From Ilyomonas sp965214235 (lineage in GTDB: Bacteria > Bacteroidota > Bacteroidia > Chitinophagales > Chitinophagaceae), in assembly GCA_965214235.1 (NCBI GenBank), contig CBDCBH010000002.1:248001-312000 (forward strand): DNA of 64,000 bases. The letters are read 5' to 3'. The translations under genes and the position numbers were made by a program. Position 1 is the stretch's first letter. Every line of letters begins with the position of its first letter. The notes under the pieces were generated by a model. The model did no database searches and was not told where the DNA came from. It worked only from the letters and a program-made list of their open reading frames with translations. Positions 1 to 8,771 of the stretch are shown here, piece after piece.

Positions 1-1
1 T

Positions 2-871
2 GGAGAAACTTTGTGGGACTTTTTGCCTGACGGAAAACAATCGGGCGGCGCACCTATGAACGTGGCTTACCATTTAGGAAAATTAGGCAAAAACCCGGCA
101 GTAATTTCACGTGTTGGCAACGATGAATTAGGTAAAGAACTGTTAGGGGTGATGAAGGAAAAACAGATTAACACAAACTATGTTCAGATTGATGATACAT
201 TACCTACAAGCACCGTAGTGGCGCGTTTGAAAGACAATCATGAAATGGTGTACGACATTGTGCAGAACGTTGCCTGGGATAATATTATGTTTGATGAAGC
301 CGTGCGGAAGATTGTAAGCGAAGCAGATTATTTTGTGTTTGGAACTCTAGCTGCAAGAAGCGCGAGAACGAGAGCTACTTTGTTTCAACTGATTGAAAAT
401 GCAAAAACAAAAGTGCTCGATATTAATTTACGCGCCCCGTATTACAGCAGAGAGCTGATAGAAACCATGCTTGCAAATGCTGATATTGCAAAGCTGAATG
501 AGGCAGAACTTAAGTTGATTACAGACTGGTTTCATCCTTACCAAAACGATGAAAATGCTATTAATTTCTTACAGAAAAAATTTAATATTCATATTGTTAT
601 TGTAACAAAAGGCGCAGAAGGCGCATTGTTAAAAGTTGGCAATACGTTGCACCGCCATGAAGGCTATCAGGTTAAAGTTGCCGATACCGTTGGCAGCGGC
701 GATTCATTTTTAGCTGGCGTTATTTTTCAGTTGCTGGATGGTATTCCTTACAAGCATGTTTTAGATTTTGCCAATAAATTAGGTGCGTTTGTTACTACCC
801 AAAAAGGCGGTTGTCCGGTATATCAATTGAATGAAGTAACAACAAGTAGTTTTGTGAGAAGAAAAATGTAA
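2..871 (+). CDS. Fructokinase, PfkB carbohydrate kinase family (5'-truncated by the window edge)
   Basis: PfkB-family sugar kinase, most likely a fructokinase making fructose 6-phosphate from fructose and ATP in the cytoplasm. The reading frame is open to the window edge: the codons for Gly-Glu-Thr before the apparent TTG at 11 continue the family's N-terminal motif, so the true start lies upstream and only a few residues are missing. Visible motifs are the sugar-binding stretch SGGAPMNVAYHLGKLG near the N-terminus and the C-terminal anion-hole signature DTVGSGDSF, with the catalytic-base Asp codon at 701-703. What remains is about 290 residues, close to the usual 295-300. A putative sucrose transporter and an amylosucrase lie about 12 kb downstream, which fits fructose as substrate. 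Fructose specificity is inferred from similarity and context; another ketose or nucleoside is possible. Confidence 0.85.
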   Translation, partial: GETLWDFLPDGKQSGGAPMNVAYHLGKLGKNPAVISRVGNDELGKELLGVMKEKQINTNYVQIDDTLPTSTVVARLKDNHEMVYDIVQNVAWDNIMFDEAVRKIVSEADYFVFGTLAARSARTRATLFQLIENAKTKVLDINLRAPYYSRELIETMLANADIAKLNEAELKLITDWFHPYQNDENAINFLQKKFNIHIVIVTKGAEGALLKVGNTLHRHEGYQVKVADTVGSGDSFLAGVIFQLLDGIPYKHVLDFANKLGAFVTTQKGGCPVYQLNEVTTSSFVRRKM

Positions 872-1377
872 AAAAACCTGTTAAACGACGATAAGGAAAC
901 ATAAACAAAATTGCACTTGATGCACCAATGTTTATGGTTTTCTTTTACTGCAATTTGTTTGTTCAACTGTGTTTACAATTTCTGTTGTGTTATCAGGCAC
1001 CCAGGTAAAAATTTACTTATCCTCTAAGTATCGAAGAGCGATTCTTTTTTCGCAAAGCGTAAAAAAACAAAACCATTCTATCATAACACCAATGCCTGAC
1101 CAGCATTATAAAATGGAGTAAAAGAAAACGCTACTTCCGGTTTTTATTTGCCTCTTATACATTCTTATTCATCCACTTCACACGGGTTCAAACAATTATA
1201 AAACCGTACAGCAAGTGTTCGTTATCGAACACTTTGTTTTTATTTAATTGCTGAAAGTATTGCCCCTGTTGCGTTTCAGCGTTGGCATAAGCGTTGGGAA
1301 ATTGTAAATGGTTACTGTATAATGCTGAATTAAAACATCATTCGCTATTCACATTTCACCATTCACAACTCACAACA
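872..1377. other. Non-coding interval between fructokinase and the permease cluster
   Basis: About 500 bp with no convincing open frame. The only clear structure is the hairpin with a T-rich tail at 1213-1246. Another in-frame ATG for the following permease lies at 1294, but the 28 residues it would add do not resemble the N-terminus shared by the paralogues. Confidence 0.6.
1213..1246 (+). terminator. Probable Rho-independent terminator
   Basis: A perfect 9-bp stem (AAGTGTTCG, loop TTAT, CGAACACTT) is followed by a T-rich tail. It lies about 340 bp after the fructokinase stop and 130 bp before the first permease, so it probably separates the two transcription units. Confidence 0.6.
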
Positions 1378-3747
1378 ATGCTGAAGAATTTTCTCACCAT
1401 CGCCTGGCGCAATTTGTTTCGTAACAAAGGGTTTTCTTTTATCAATGTTTCAGGACTTGCCATTGGCATGGCAAGTGCCATTTTAATTTTGTTATGGATA
1501 CAAAATGAAATGAGCTTTGATAGGTTTCATGAAAAGATAAATCGTATTTATACGGTTAATAACCGCGATAAATTTAATGGAGAATTGTGGGCATGGGGTA
1601 ACACGCCGAAGATATTAGGCCCCACCCTAAAGCTTGATTACCGGAACGATGTAGCCGATGTTGTGAGAAGTAGTGAAACCACGTTCCTGCTTTCGGTGGG
1701 CGAAAAACATCTGAACGCGAAGGGCAATTTTACAGATTCCGGCTTTCTGAATGTGTTTAGCTTCCCGCTGCTGCAAGGCAATAACAGCAAGGCTTTAAGC
1801 GAGGTGAACGATATTGTGATTACGAAAAAATTAGCCAATAAATTATTTGGTACCGATAACGCAATTGGTAAAATTATAAAGATAGACAGCAGCGATAATT
1901 TTAAGGTAACGGGCGTATTGAAAGATCTGCCTAACAACACCTCATTTGATTTTGAATATTTGCTGCCCTGGTCGTATATGAAAAAGTTAGGGCAAGATGA
2001 TCCTTACTGGGGAAACAATTCGGTTAAAACCTTTGTTTTATTAAAGCCGGGTGTAAGTAAAAGTGCCTTTGATGCGAAGATTAAAAACGTTACGATTGAC
2101 CATACTAAAAACAGCGATAAATCTACTACACAATTATTTATTTATCCACTTCGCGACAGGTGGCTGTATGGGAAATCAGAGAACGGAAAGTATGTAGGCG
2201 GCCGCATAGAAATGGTAAAACTGTTCGCCATTATTGCTGTTTTTATTTTGCTCATTGCCTGCATCAACTTTATGAATTTAAGTACAGCGCGTAGCGAAAA
2301 ACGCGCAAAAGAAGTAGGCATCCGCAAAGTGGTTGGCGCACAAAAAAGTTCGCTGGTGGCACAGTTTATTGGTGAAAGCATATTGCTTTCTTTTATTGCC
2401 GGAGTGTTCGCTGTTATTTTTGTTCAGCTTTGTTTGCCCTCTTTCAATACATTGGTTGGTAAAGAACTTTCTATTAGTTATGGCAACCCTTTGTTCTGGC
2501 TGTTTTTTATTTCGTTTATTGTTTTTACCGGTTTTATTGCGGGCAGTTATCCTGCCTTTTATTTATCGTCTTATCAGCCTGTAAAAGTATTGAAAGGCAC
2601 TTTCAAAGCTTCGCATACTTTGGTAACGCCGCGTAAGGTGTTGGTGGTGCTGCAATTCACATTTGCCATTGCTTTAATCATCTGCACCATCATTGTTGAG
2701 CACCAGATACAATATGCACAAAACCGCGATACGGGATATAACAGAGATCAGTTGGTTTATACCTCGATGCAGGGCGATATTAATAAACATTTCGATGCAA
2801 TAAAAGATGAACTACTGAGCACCGGTGCTGCTATAGCCGTTACCAAATCGATGAGCCCGATTACGCAGCACTACAGCGATAGCTGGGGCATGAGCTGGGC
2901 AGGCAGCACAGAAGCAGATGGCAAAATCGATTTTGTTATGATGGGTTCGGATGCCGATTTTGTGAAAACAATGGGCACTACCTTGTTAAAGGGCAGAGAC
3001 ATTGACATTAAAAATTATCCTGCCGATTCTACTGCCATGCTTTTGAATGAAACAGCAGTAAAAATCATGCGTTTAAAAACCCCGATTGGAACCATCATAA
3101 ACTCGCAGGATAAAAAATGGTATGTGGTAGGTGTGCTAAAAGATTTTATTTATGAATCGCCGTACGATAAAGTGCAGCAGCTTGTAGTGATGGGACCAGC
3201 CTCCTGGTTTAATGTGATGCATTTCAAACTCAATCCTCAAAAATCTACTGCAGAGGCTTTGCAATTGGCAGAGCATGTATTTAAAAAATACAACCCGCAA
3301 TATCCGTTCGATTACAAGTTTGCTGATGAAGCCTACGCTTTAAAATTTCAGGAAGAAAAACGCACCGGCACACTGGCTGCTTTATTTGCAGGCTTAACCA
3401 TTTTTATTTCCTGTTTGGGATTGTTTGGTCTGGCAACCTACATGGCCGAAAACCGCATAAAAGAAATTGGTGTTCGTAAAGTGCTGGGCGCATCAGTTAC
3501 TAATATCACCACCTTGTTGTCAAAAGATTTTTTAACGCTTGTAATTATCTCTTTTGTTATTGCATCACCCATTGCGTGGTGGGCGATGAGTAAGTGGCTA
3601 TCTTCTTATAACTATCGCATCAATATTGAATGGTGGGTATTTGCAGGCGCAGGTTTGTTGTCGGTTATCATTGCGTTGGTAACAGTAAGTTATCAAAGCA
3701 TCAAAGCAGCCATTGCCAATCCGGTAAAGAGTTTACGAACGGAATAA
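1378..3747 (+). CDS. MacB/FtsX-type ABC transporter permease, paralogue 1
   Basis: Inner-membrane permease of 789 residues with duplicated architecture: one N-terminal membrane segment (about residues 20-42), a periplasmic MacB_PCD-like domain, a three-helix FtsX block (about 285-440), then a second periplasmic domain and a C-terminal FtsX block (about 675-785). The start at 1378 is chosen because MLKNFLTIAWRNLFRNKGFS matches the N-termini of the next three genes. Each FtsX block carries the family's cytoplasmic motif (RAKEVGIRKVVGA and IKEIGVRKVLGAS), thought to contact an ATPase. The last residues, ANPVKSLRTE, are nearly invariant among the four paralogues. No ATP-binding subunit is encoded nearby, so it must be shared from elsewhere. 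Substrate is unknown; related Bacteroidota genes are annotated as antimicrobial-peptide or MacB-like exporters, which the sequence does not prove. Confidence 0.88.
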   Translation: MLKNFLTIAWRNLFRNKGFSFINVSGLAIGMASAILILLWIQNEMSFDRFHEKINRIYTVNNRDKFNGELWAWGNTPKILGPTLKLDYRNDVADVVRSSETTFLLSVGEKHLNAKGNFTDSGFLNVFSFPLLQGNNSKALSEVNDIVITKKLANKLFGTDNAIGKIIKIDSSDNFKVTGVLKDLPNNTSFDFEYLLPWSYMKKLGQDDPYWGNNSVKTFVLLKPGVSKSAFDAKIKNVTIDHTKNSDKSTTQLFIYPLRDRWLYGKSENGKYVGGRIEMVKLFAIIAVFILLIACINFMNLSTARSEKRAKEVGIRKVVGAQKSSLVAQFIGESILLSFIAGVFAVIFVQLCLPSFNTLVGKELSISYGNPLFWLFFISFIVFTGFIAGSYPAFYLSSYQPVKVLKGTFKASHTLVTPRKVLVVLQFTFAIALIICTIIVEHQIQYAQNRDTGYNRDQLVYTSMQGDINKHFDAIKDELLSTGAAIAVTKSMSPITQHYSDSWGMSWAGSTEADGKIDFVMMGSDADFVKTMGTTLLKGRDIDIKNYPADSTAMLLNETAVKIMRLKTPIGTIINSQDKKWYVVGVLKDFIYESPYDKVQQLVVMGPASWFNVMHFKLNPQKSTAEALQLAEHVFKKYNPQYPFDYKFADEAYALKFQEEKRTGTLAALFAGLTIFISCLGLFGLATYMAENRIKEIGVRKVLGASVTNITTLLSKDFLTLVIISFVIASPIAWWAMSKWLSSYNYRINIEWWVFAGAGLLSVIIALVTVSYQSIKAAIANPVKSLRTE

Positions 3748-3785
3748 CCTCATCCCTAACCCTTCTCCACAGGTGGAGAAGGGAA
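3748..3785. repeat. 38-bp palindromic intergenic repeat, copy 1
   Basis: The unit starts CCTCATCCCTAACC and contains a perfect palindrome CCCTTCTCCAC-AG-GTGGAGAAGGG at 3760-3783. The same unit, differing only in the two loop bases, follows the next permease at 6215-6252. It begins within one base of the stop codon. It could act as an mRNA-stabilising or terminating hairpin, or be a REP-like dispersed repeat. Confidence 0.8.
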
Positions 3786-3824
3786 AAAGATTATTAGAGC
3801 ATCACAATTCATAAATCAAAAGTT

Positions 3825-6212
3825 ATGTTTAGAAATTATTTCACAATCGCATGGCGGAATCTTGTTAAAAGCAAAGTGTATTCTCTTATCAATGTGCTTG
3901 GTTTGGCAGCAGGCATGGCAGTAGCTTTACTCATTGCCTTATGGATATGGGACGAGCTTACATTTGATGATTATCATGTAAACCACAAGCAGCTTGCACA
4001 GGTAATGACAACGTTTATAGGCAACGATGGGGATATGAACACAAACCCTGCTATTGCCATACCGATAGGAGATGAGTTGCGTAATAAGTATGGTTCCGAC
4101 CTTAAAAAAGTGTCTCTTGCGTCATGGAACTTCGGGCATATATTGGCTGTGGGCGATAAGAAAATTACGGGTGAAGGCATGTGGGTAGAAGCCAATTTTC
4201 CTTCTATGTTTTCTTTACAAATGAAAGAAGGTAACATTCACGCATTAAATGATCCATCTTCTGTTTTATTAAGCGCTTCTCTTGCCAAGTCTTTGTTCGG
4301 CGATGCCGACCCAATGAACAAAGCCATTAAGCTGGATAATAAAGAAAGCTACAAAATAGCAGGTGTTTTTGAAGACCTGCCGCACAATACAACTTTACAC
4401 GAAGCCAAATTGTTTTTGCCATGGAAGAAATACCTTACCACAGAAGGCTGGCTGAAAGATGCCCAAACGCAATGGAACAATCATTCCTTCCAGGCATTTG
4501 TGCAAATGGCTGATGGGAGAAACGTAGATAGGTTATCGGATAAGCTTAAGAACACCGCAATGGTGCATAAAAACGCTGCTACTGAAGGCAGAGAAGCGCT
4601 GTTGTTGCAACCTATGGATAAGTGGCGGTTGTACAGCGAATTTAAAAACGGAAAAGCCATCGGTGGGCGCATCCAGTTTGTATCGTTGTTTGCCATTATC
4701 GGCATATTTGTGTTACTGCTTGCCTGCATCAACTTCATGAATTTAAGCACGGCACGTAGCGAAAAGCGGGCAAAAGAAGTGGGCATCCGCAAAACAGTAG
4801 GTTCCTTCAGGGCGCAACTGATTGCGCAGTTTTTAAGCGAATCTATTTTGGTTGCGTTTGTTTCTTTTCTTTTTTCTTTATTGCTTGTGGTTTTATTAAT
4901 GCCGCTGTTTAACAGGCTGGCAGATAAAAATATCTCGCTGCCCTGGAGCAGCTCCGTGTTCTGGCTGTTAGCGTTTTCTTTTACACTGATTACAGGTTTG
5001 ATTGCCGGCAGTTACCCGGCATTTTACCTTTCTAAATTTGAACCTGTACAGGTGTTGAAAGGCACTTTCCGCGCAGGCAGGTTTGCTTCCCTGCCGCGCA
5101 AGGTTTTGGTGGTTGTGCAGTTTACTTTTTCAATTGCTTTAATCATCGGGACAATCATTGTGTTTAAGCAAATACAATTTGCCAAAAACAGGCCTGTTAA
5201 TTATAGCCGCGAAGGATTGATATCAGTGCCCATGACTACGCCTGATTTGTATGGTCATTACGATGCGCTGCGTAGCGATTTAGTTGCAACAGGCGTGGTA
5301 GATAATATGGCAGAATCTTCCAGCCCTACCACCGATGTTAATTCTAACCAAATTAGCTTCAACTGGGAAGGCAAAGACCCCAATTCTTTACCCACTTTTG
5401 GCACCATTGGCGTTACTCAGGACTTTGGTAAAACCATCGGCTGGCAAATAAAACAAGGCCGAGATTTTTCGAAGGAGTTTGCTACCGATACCTTAAGTAT
5501 GATATTGAACGAAGCGGCTGTAAAACTGGTTGGAATGAAAAGCGATATCGTAGGTAAAACAATTCAGTTTAACGATAAGAAATATACAGTGGTTGGCGTT
5601 GTGAAAGATATGATTATGCAGTCGCCCTACATGCCGGTTACGCCTACTGTTTTTACGTGCGACCCCAATTGGGCAAATATTGTTACTCTTCGTATAAAAA
5701 CAGGCGTGCCTTTGCAGGATGCGCTTAGTAAGGTAGAAACCGTATTCAAAAAATACAATCCCGGTTCGCCTTTCGATTTCAAGTTTAACGATGAAGAATA
5801 TGCAAAGAAATTTTCTGATGAACAACGCATTGGTAACCTCGCCAGTTTCTTTACCATACTTGCCATTTTCATTTCCTGCTTGGGTTTGTTTGGTTTGGCT
5901 TCTTTTGTGGCAGAACAACGCAAAAAAGAAATTGGTGTTCGTAAAGTATTAGGAGCATCTGTTTTCAATCTCTGGCAAATGCTGTCTAAAGAGTTTGCGC
6001 TGCTGGTAATTATTTCCTGCGCTGTAGCTATCCCGTTAGCCTGGTTTTATTTAAACAATTGGTTGCATCAATATCAATACAAAACCAATCTATCCTGGTG
6101 GGTATTTGCACTTTCCTGCTTGGGCGCCTTGTTCGTAACAATTATTACCGTCAGCTTCCAGGCAATAAAAGCAGCAATAGCAAACCCAGTGAAGAGTTTG
6201 AGAACGGAGTGA
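3825..6212 (+). CDS. MacB/FtsX-type ABC transporter permease, paralogue 2
   Basis: Second of four tandem permeases, 795 residues, with the same duplicated MacB_PCD/FtsX layout: first membrane segment at about residues 20-43, central three-helix block about 285-445, C-terminal block about 675-790. It carries RAKEVGIRKTVGS in the first FtsX block and KKEIGVRKVLGAS in the second, and ends in ANPVKSLRTE. The start at 3825 gives MFRNYFTIAWRNLVKSK, matching the family. It lies 77 bp after paralogue 1, separated by the palindromic repeat, so co-transcription is likely unless that hairpin terminates. It resembles paralogue 1 more closely than paralogues 3 and 4 in central-domain motifs and base usage, suggesting a recent duplication. 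Substrate and partner ATPase cannot be read from the sequence. Confidence 0.88.
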   Translation: MFRNYFTIAWRNLVKSKVYSLINVLGLAAGMAVALLIALWIWDELTFDDYHVNHKQLAQVMTTFIGNDGDMNTNPAIAIPIGDELRNKYGSDLKKVSLASWNFGHILAVGDKKITGEGMWVEANFPSMFSLQMKEGNIHALNDPSSVLLSASLAKSLFGDADPMNKAIKLDNKESYKIAGVFEDLPHNTTLHEAKLFLPWKKYLTTEGWLKDAQTQWNNHSFQAFVQMADGRNVDRLSDKLKNTAMVHKNAATEGREALLLQPMDKWRLYSEFKNGKAIGGRIQFVSLFAIIGIFVLLLACINFMNLSTARSEKRAKEVGIRKTVGSFRAQLIAQFLSESILVAFVSFLFSLLLVVLLMPLFNRLADKNISLPWSSSVFWLLAFSFTLITGLIAGSYPAFYLSKFEPVQVLKGTFRAGRFASLPRKVLVVVQFTFSIALIIGTIIVFKQIQFAKNRPVNYSREGLISVPMTTPDLYGHYDALRSDLVATGVVDNMAESSSPTTDVNSNQISFNWEGKDPNSLPTFGTIGVTQDFGKTIGWQIKQGRDFSKEFATDTLSMILNEAAVKLVGMKSDIVGKTIQFNDKKYTVVGVVKDMIMQSPYMPVTPTVFTCDPNWANIVTLRIKTGVPLQDALSKVETVFKKYNPGSPFDFKFNDEEYAKKFSDEQRIGNLASFFTILAIFISCLGLFGLASFVAEQRKKEIGVRKVLGASVFNLWQMLSKEFALLVIISCAVAIPLAWFYLNNWLHQYQYKTNLSWWVFALSCLGALFVTIITVSFQAIKAAIANPVKSLRTE

Positions 6213-6214
6213 GA

Positions 6215-6252
6215 CCTCATCCCTAACCCTTCTCCACTTGTGGAGAAGGGAA
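6215..6252. repeat. 38-bp palindromic intergenic repeat, copy 2
   Basis: Same unit as at 3748-3785, with palindrome arms at 6227-6237 and 6240-6250 and loop TT. It follows the second permease stop directly. The ATCACAATTCATAAATC stretch after it also follows copy 1, so the duplicated segment is longer than the palindrome. Confidence 0.8.
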
Positions 6253-6298
6253 GAAGAACATCACAATTCATAAATCACAATTCATAAATCATCAGGCA

Positions 6299-8722
6299 AT
6301 GTTTAAAAATTATTTTAAAACAGCATTTAGAAACTTAACAAAAAACAAGTTTTATACATCAATAAATATTATTGGTTTGGCGATAGGCCTTGCAACTTGT
6401 TTACTTATCTTTTTGTATGTAGTTGATGAATTGAATTATGATAACTATAATATAAATGCAAGCAGGATTTATCGTGTAAACAATGAAATAAAATTTAATG
6501 GCAACTACCTCGATCTTGCACAAGTACCTGCATTGATGGGATTAACAATGATGCATGAAATGCCGCAGGTGGAGCAATTCACGCGTATGAGTTGGTATGG
6601 AAGTTTCCTTGTAAAAAAAGGAAATGAAAATATAAAGGAAGGAAGAATTGGTTATGCAGATTCAACTTTGTTTGCTGTGTTTACTTTGCCTGTAATCGCA
6701 GGCAATGCAAAAACGGCTTTGAAAGATTACCATTCTGTGGTTATCACAGAAACGATTGCAAAAAAATATTTTAATAGGACAGATGTTGTTGGAAAAACAA
6801 TGCTTATTAATGATACAGGAAATTATAAGATCACAGCAGTGATTAAAGACATTCCAAAGCAATCACATTTTCACTTTGATTTTTTTGTGCCTATGATGGA
6901 AAACTATGGTAGCAACGAAGATGCGTGGCTCAGTGAAAATTATACCACTTACATTCTTCTTAAAAAAAATGCAAATGCAAAACAAGTGGAAGCGCAACTA
7001 AATCCCTTTATGGATAGGCATGTTGCACCTCAGCTAAAAAGCATGGTGAATATAAGTGTTGATGATTTTAAAAAAGGTGGAGGCTATATAAAGGCAGACC
7101 TTACGCCATTAACAGCTATTCATCTACATTCTAATAAAACCGCAGAGCTGGAAGCCAACGGCAATGCGGAATATGTTTATATTTTTTCTGGTATTGCAAT
7201 AATGATTTTACTGATCGCCTGTGTGAACTTTATGAATCTTTCCACAGCACGTTCTGCTAACCGCGCAAAAGAAGTAGGTGTAAGAAAGGTATTGGGTTCA
7301 TCCAAAAAAAATCTCATTCAGCAATTTTTAACTGAATCATTTTTAATAAGTTTTATTGCACTGCTTATTGCCGTTTTTATAGCAAGTTTATTGCTTCCTT
7401 TTTTTAATCAGCTTGCGGGAAAAGACATTTCCGGTACCACTTTATTTCAGCCAGCTATACTGCTTTCATTAATTGCACTTGTGCTTATTGTTGGCTTGCT
7501 TGCGGGTAGTTATCCTGCATTTTTTCTTTCATCTTTTCAGCCGGTAGATGTGCTGAAAGGTAAGATGGCTGCTGGTTTTAAAAGATCATGGCTTCGCAAT
7601 GCGCTGGTAGTCTTCCAGTTTGTAATTTCTATTGTACTAATTTTTGGGACAGTGGTTATTTATAACCAGCTTAATTATATCCATAATAAAGACATCGGTT
7701 TTAACCGCAACCAGGTAATTATTATTGATCATACCAATGCTTTAGGAGACCAGGTAACAAGCTTTAAAAATGAATTACTGCAAATAAGCGGCGTGCAAAA
7801 TGCAACTATGAGCGGCTACCTTCCCGTGAATTATAACAGGAACAGCAATACGTATTTTACATCGCCCGCACTTGAACCAAGTACAGCAATAAGTATGCAG
7901 GCATGGGCGGTTGATGAAAATTACATTCCAACACTTGGCTTAAAAATTATGCAGGGAAGAAATTTTTCGCAACAGTTTCCAACAGATTCAACAGGTGTGA
8001 TTATTAATGAAGCTGCTGCAAAATTTCTTGCAACAAAAAATTTTCTAAACAAAAAGCTTTATGCGCTAAAAGATAATCAAACAAAAGACCAGACCAGCTT
8101 TCACATTATTGGCATCATAAAAAATTTCAACTTCAGCTCACTGCGTGATGTAGTTACACCGTTAGCGTTATTTCCCGGGAAAGATAACGGTGGTATTTCC
8201 GTGCGGATTACTTCAACTAATGTTTCCAATTTAGTTGCACAGATAAAAAATAAATGGAAATCCATGGCTCCGTCGCAGCCTTTTGATTATTCTTTTATGG
8301 ATGAAGACTTTAATAAATTATATACAACTGAACAACGCACCGGGCATATATTTATCACGTTTGCAGCTCTCGCTATTCTTATCGCATGCCTGGGTTTGTT
8401 TGGTCTGGTTACTTACGCCGCCGAACAGCGTGTAAGAGAAATAGGAGTAAGAAAAGTGTTGGGTGCTTCTGTAAGCAATATTGCAGGTATGTTGTCGAAA
8501 AATTTTTTAAAATTGGTAATTATATCTATTGTGATTGCAACGCCGGTTGCCTATTGGGCAATGAATAAATGGTTGCAAAATTTTGCATATAGAATTAATA
8601 TCAGTTGGTGGATGTTTGTTATTGCAGGTGCTGCGGCGTTAATGATTGCATTATTAACCGTAAGCTTCCAGGCAATAAAAGCAGCGATCGCCAATCCGGT
8701 GAAGAGTTTGAGAAGTGAATAA
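6299..8722 (+). CDS. MacB/FtsX-type ABC transporter permease, paralogue 3
   Basis: Third tandem permease, 807 residues, starting MFKNYFKTAFRNLTKNKFY. The layout is as in its neighbours: N-terminal helix, first MacB_PCD-like domain, FtsX block with RAKEVGVRKVLGS, second periplasmic domain, and C-terminal FtsX block with VREIGVRKVLGAS. It ends in ANPVKSLRSE, one residue different from the other copies. The coding sequence looks more A+T-rich than paralogues 1 and 2. Its 3' flank lacks the 38-bp palindrome but contains a small imperfect hairpin (AGCTAA...TTAGCT). It is one subunit of an ABC exporter or lipoprotein-release-type complex; the transported molecule is unknown. Confidence 0.87.
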   Translation: MFKNYFKTAFRNLTKNKFYTSINIIGLAIGLATCLLIFLYVVDELNYDNYNINASRIYRVNNEIKFNGNYLDLAQVPALMGLTMMHEMPQVEQFTRMSWYGSFLVKKGNENIKEGRIGYADSTLFAVFTLPVIAGNAKTALKDYHSVVITETIAKKYFNRTDVVGKTMLINDTGNYKITAVIKDIPKQSHFHFDFFVPMMENYGSNEDAWLSENYTTYILLKKNANAKQVEAQLNPFMDRHVAPQLKSMVNISVDDFKKGGGYIKADLTPLTAIHLHSNKTAELEANGNAEYVYIFSGIAIMILLIACVNFMNLSTARSANRAKEVGVRKVLGSSKKNLIQQFLTESFLISFIALLIAVFIASLLLPFFNQLAGKDISGTTLFQPAILLSLIALVLIVGLLAGSYPAFFLSSFQPVDVLKGKMAAGFKRSWLRNALVVFQFVISIVLIFGTVVIYNQLNYIHNKDIGFNRNQVIIIDHTNALGDQVTSFKNELLQISGVQNATMSGYLPVNYNRNSNTYFTSPALEPSTAISMQAWAVDENYIPTLGLKIMQGRNFSQQFPTDSTGVIINEAAAKFLATKNFLNKKLYALKDNQTKDQTSFHIIGIIKNFNFSSLRDVVTPLALFPGKDNGGISVRITSTNVSNLVAQIKNKWKSMAPSQPFDYSFMDEDFNKLYTTEQRTGHIFITFAALAILIACLGLFGLVTYAAEQRVREIGVRKVLGASVSNIAGMLSKNFLKLVIISIVIATPVAYWAMNKWLQNFAYRINISWWMFVIAGAAALMIALLTVSFQAIKAAIANPVKSLRSE

Positions 8723-8771
8723 TTATTAGCTAACAAGTCATGGCCAACAGCCATTAGCTTAAATACATTTT

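Noticed and set aside
1294..1377. Upstream ATG for the first permease
   Set aside because: The added 28 residues do not match the paralogues, all of which start at the M-hydrophobic-N-hydrophobic-A-W/F-R motif.
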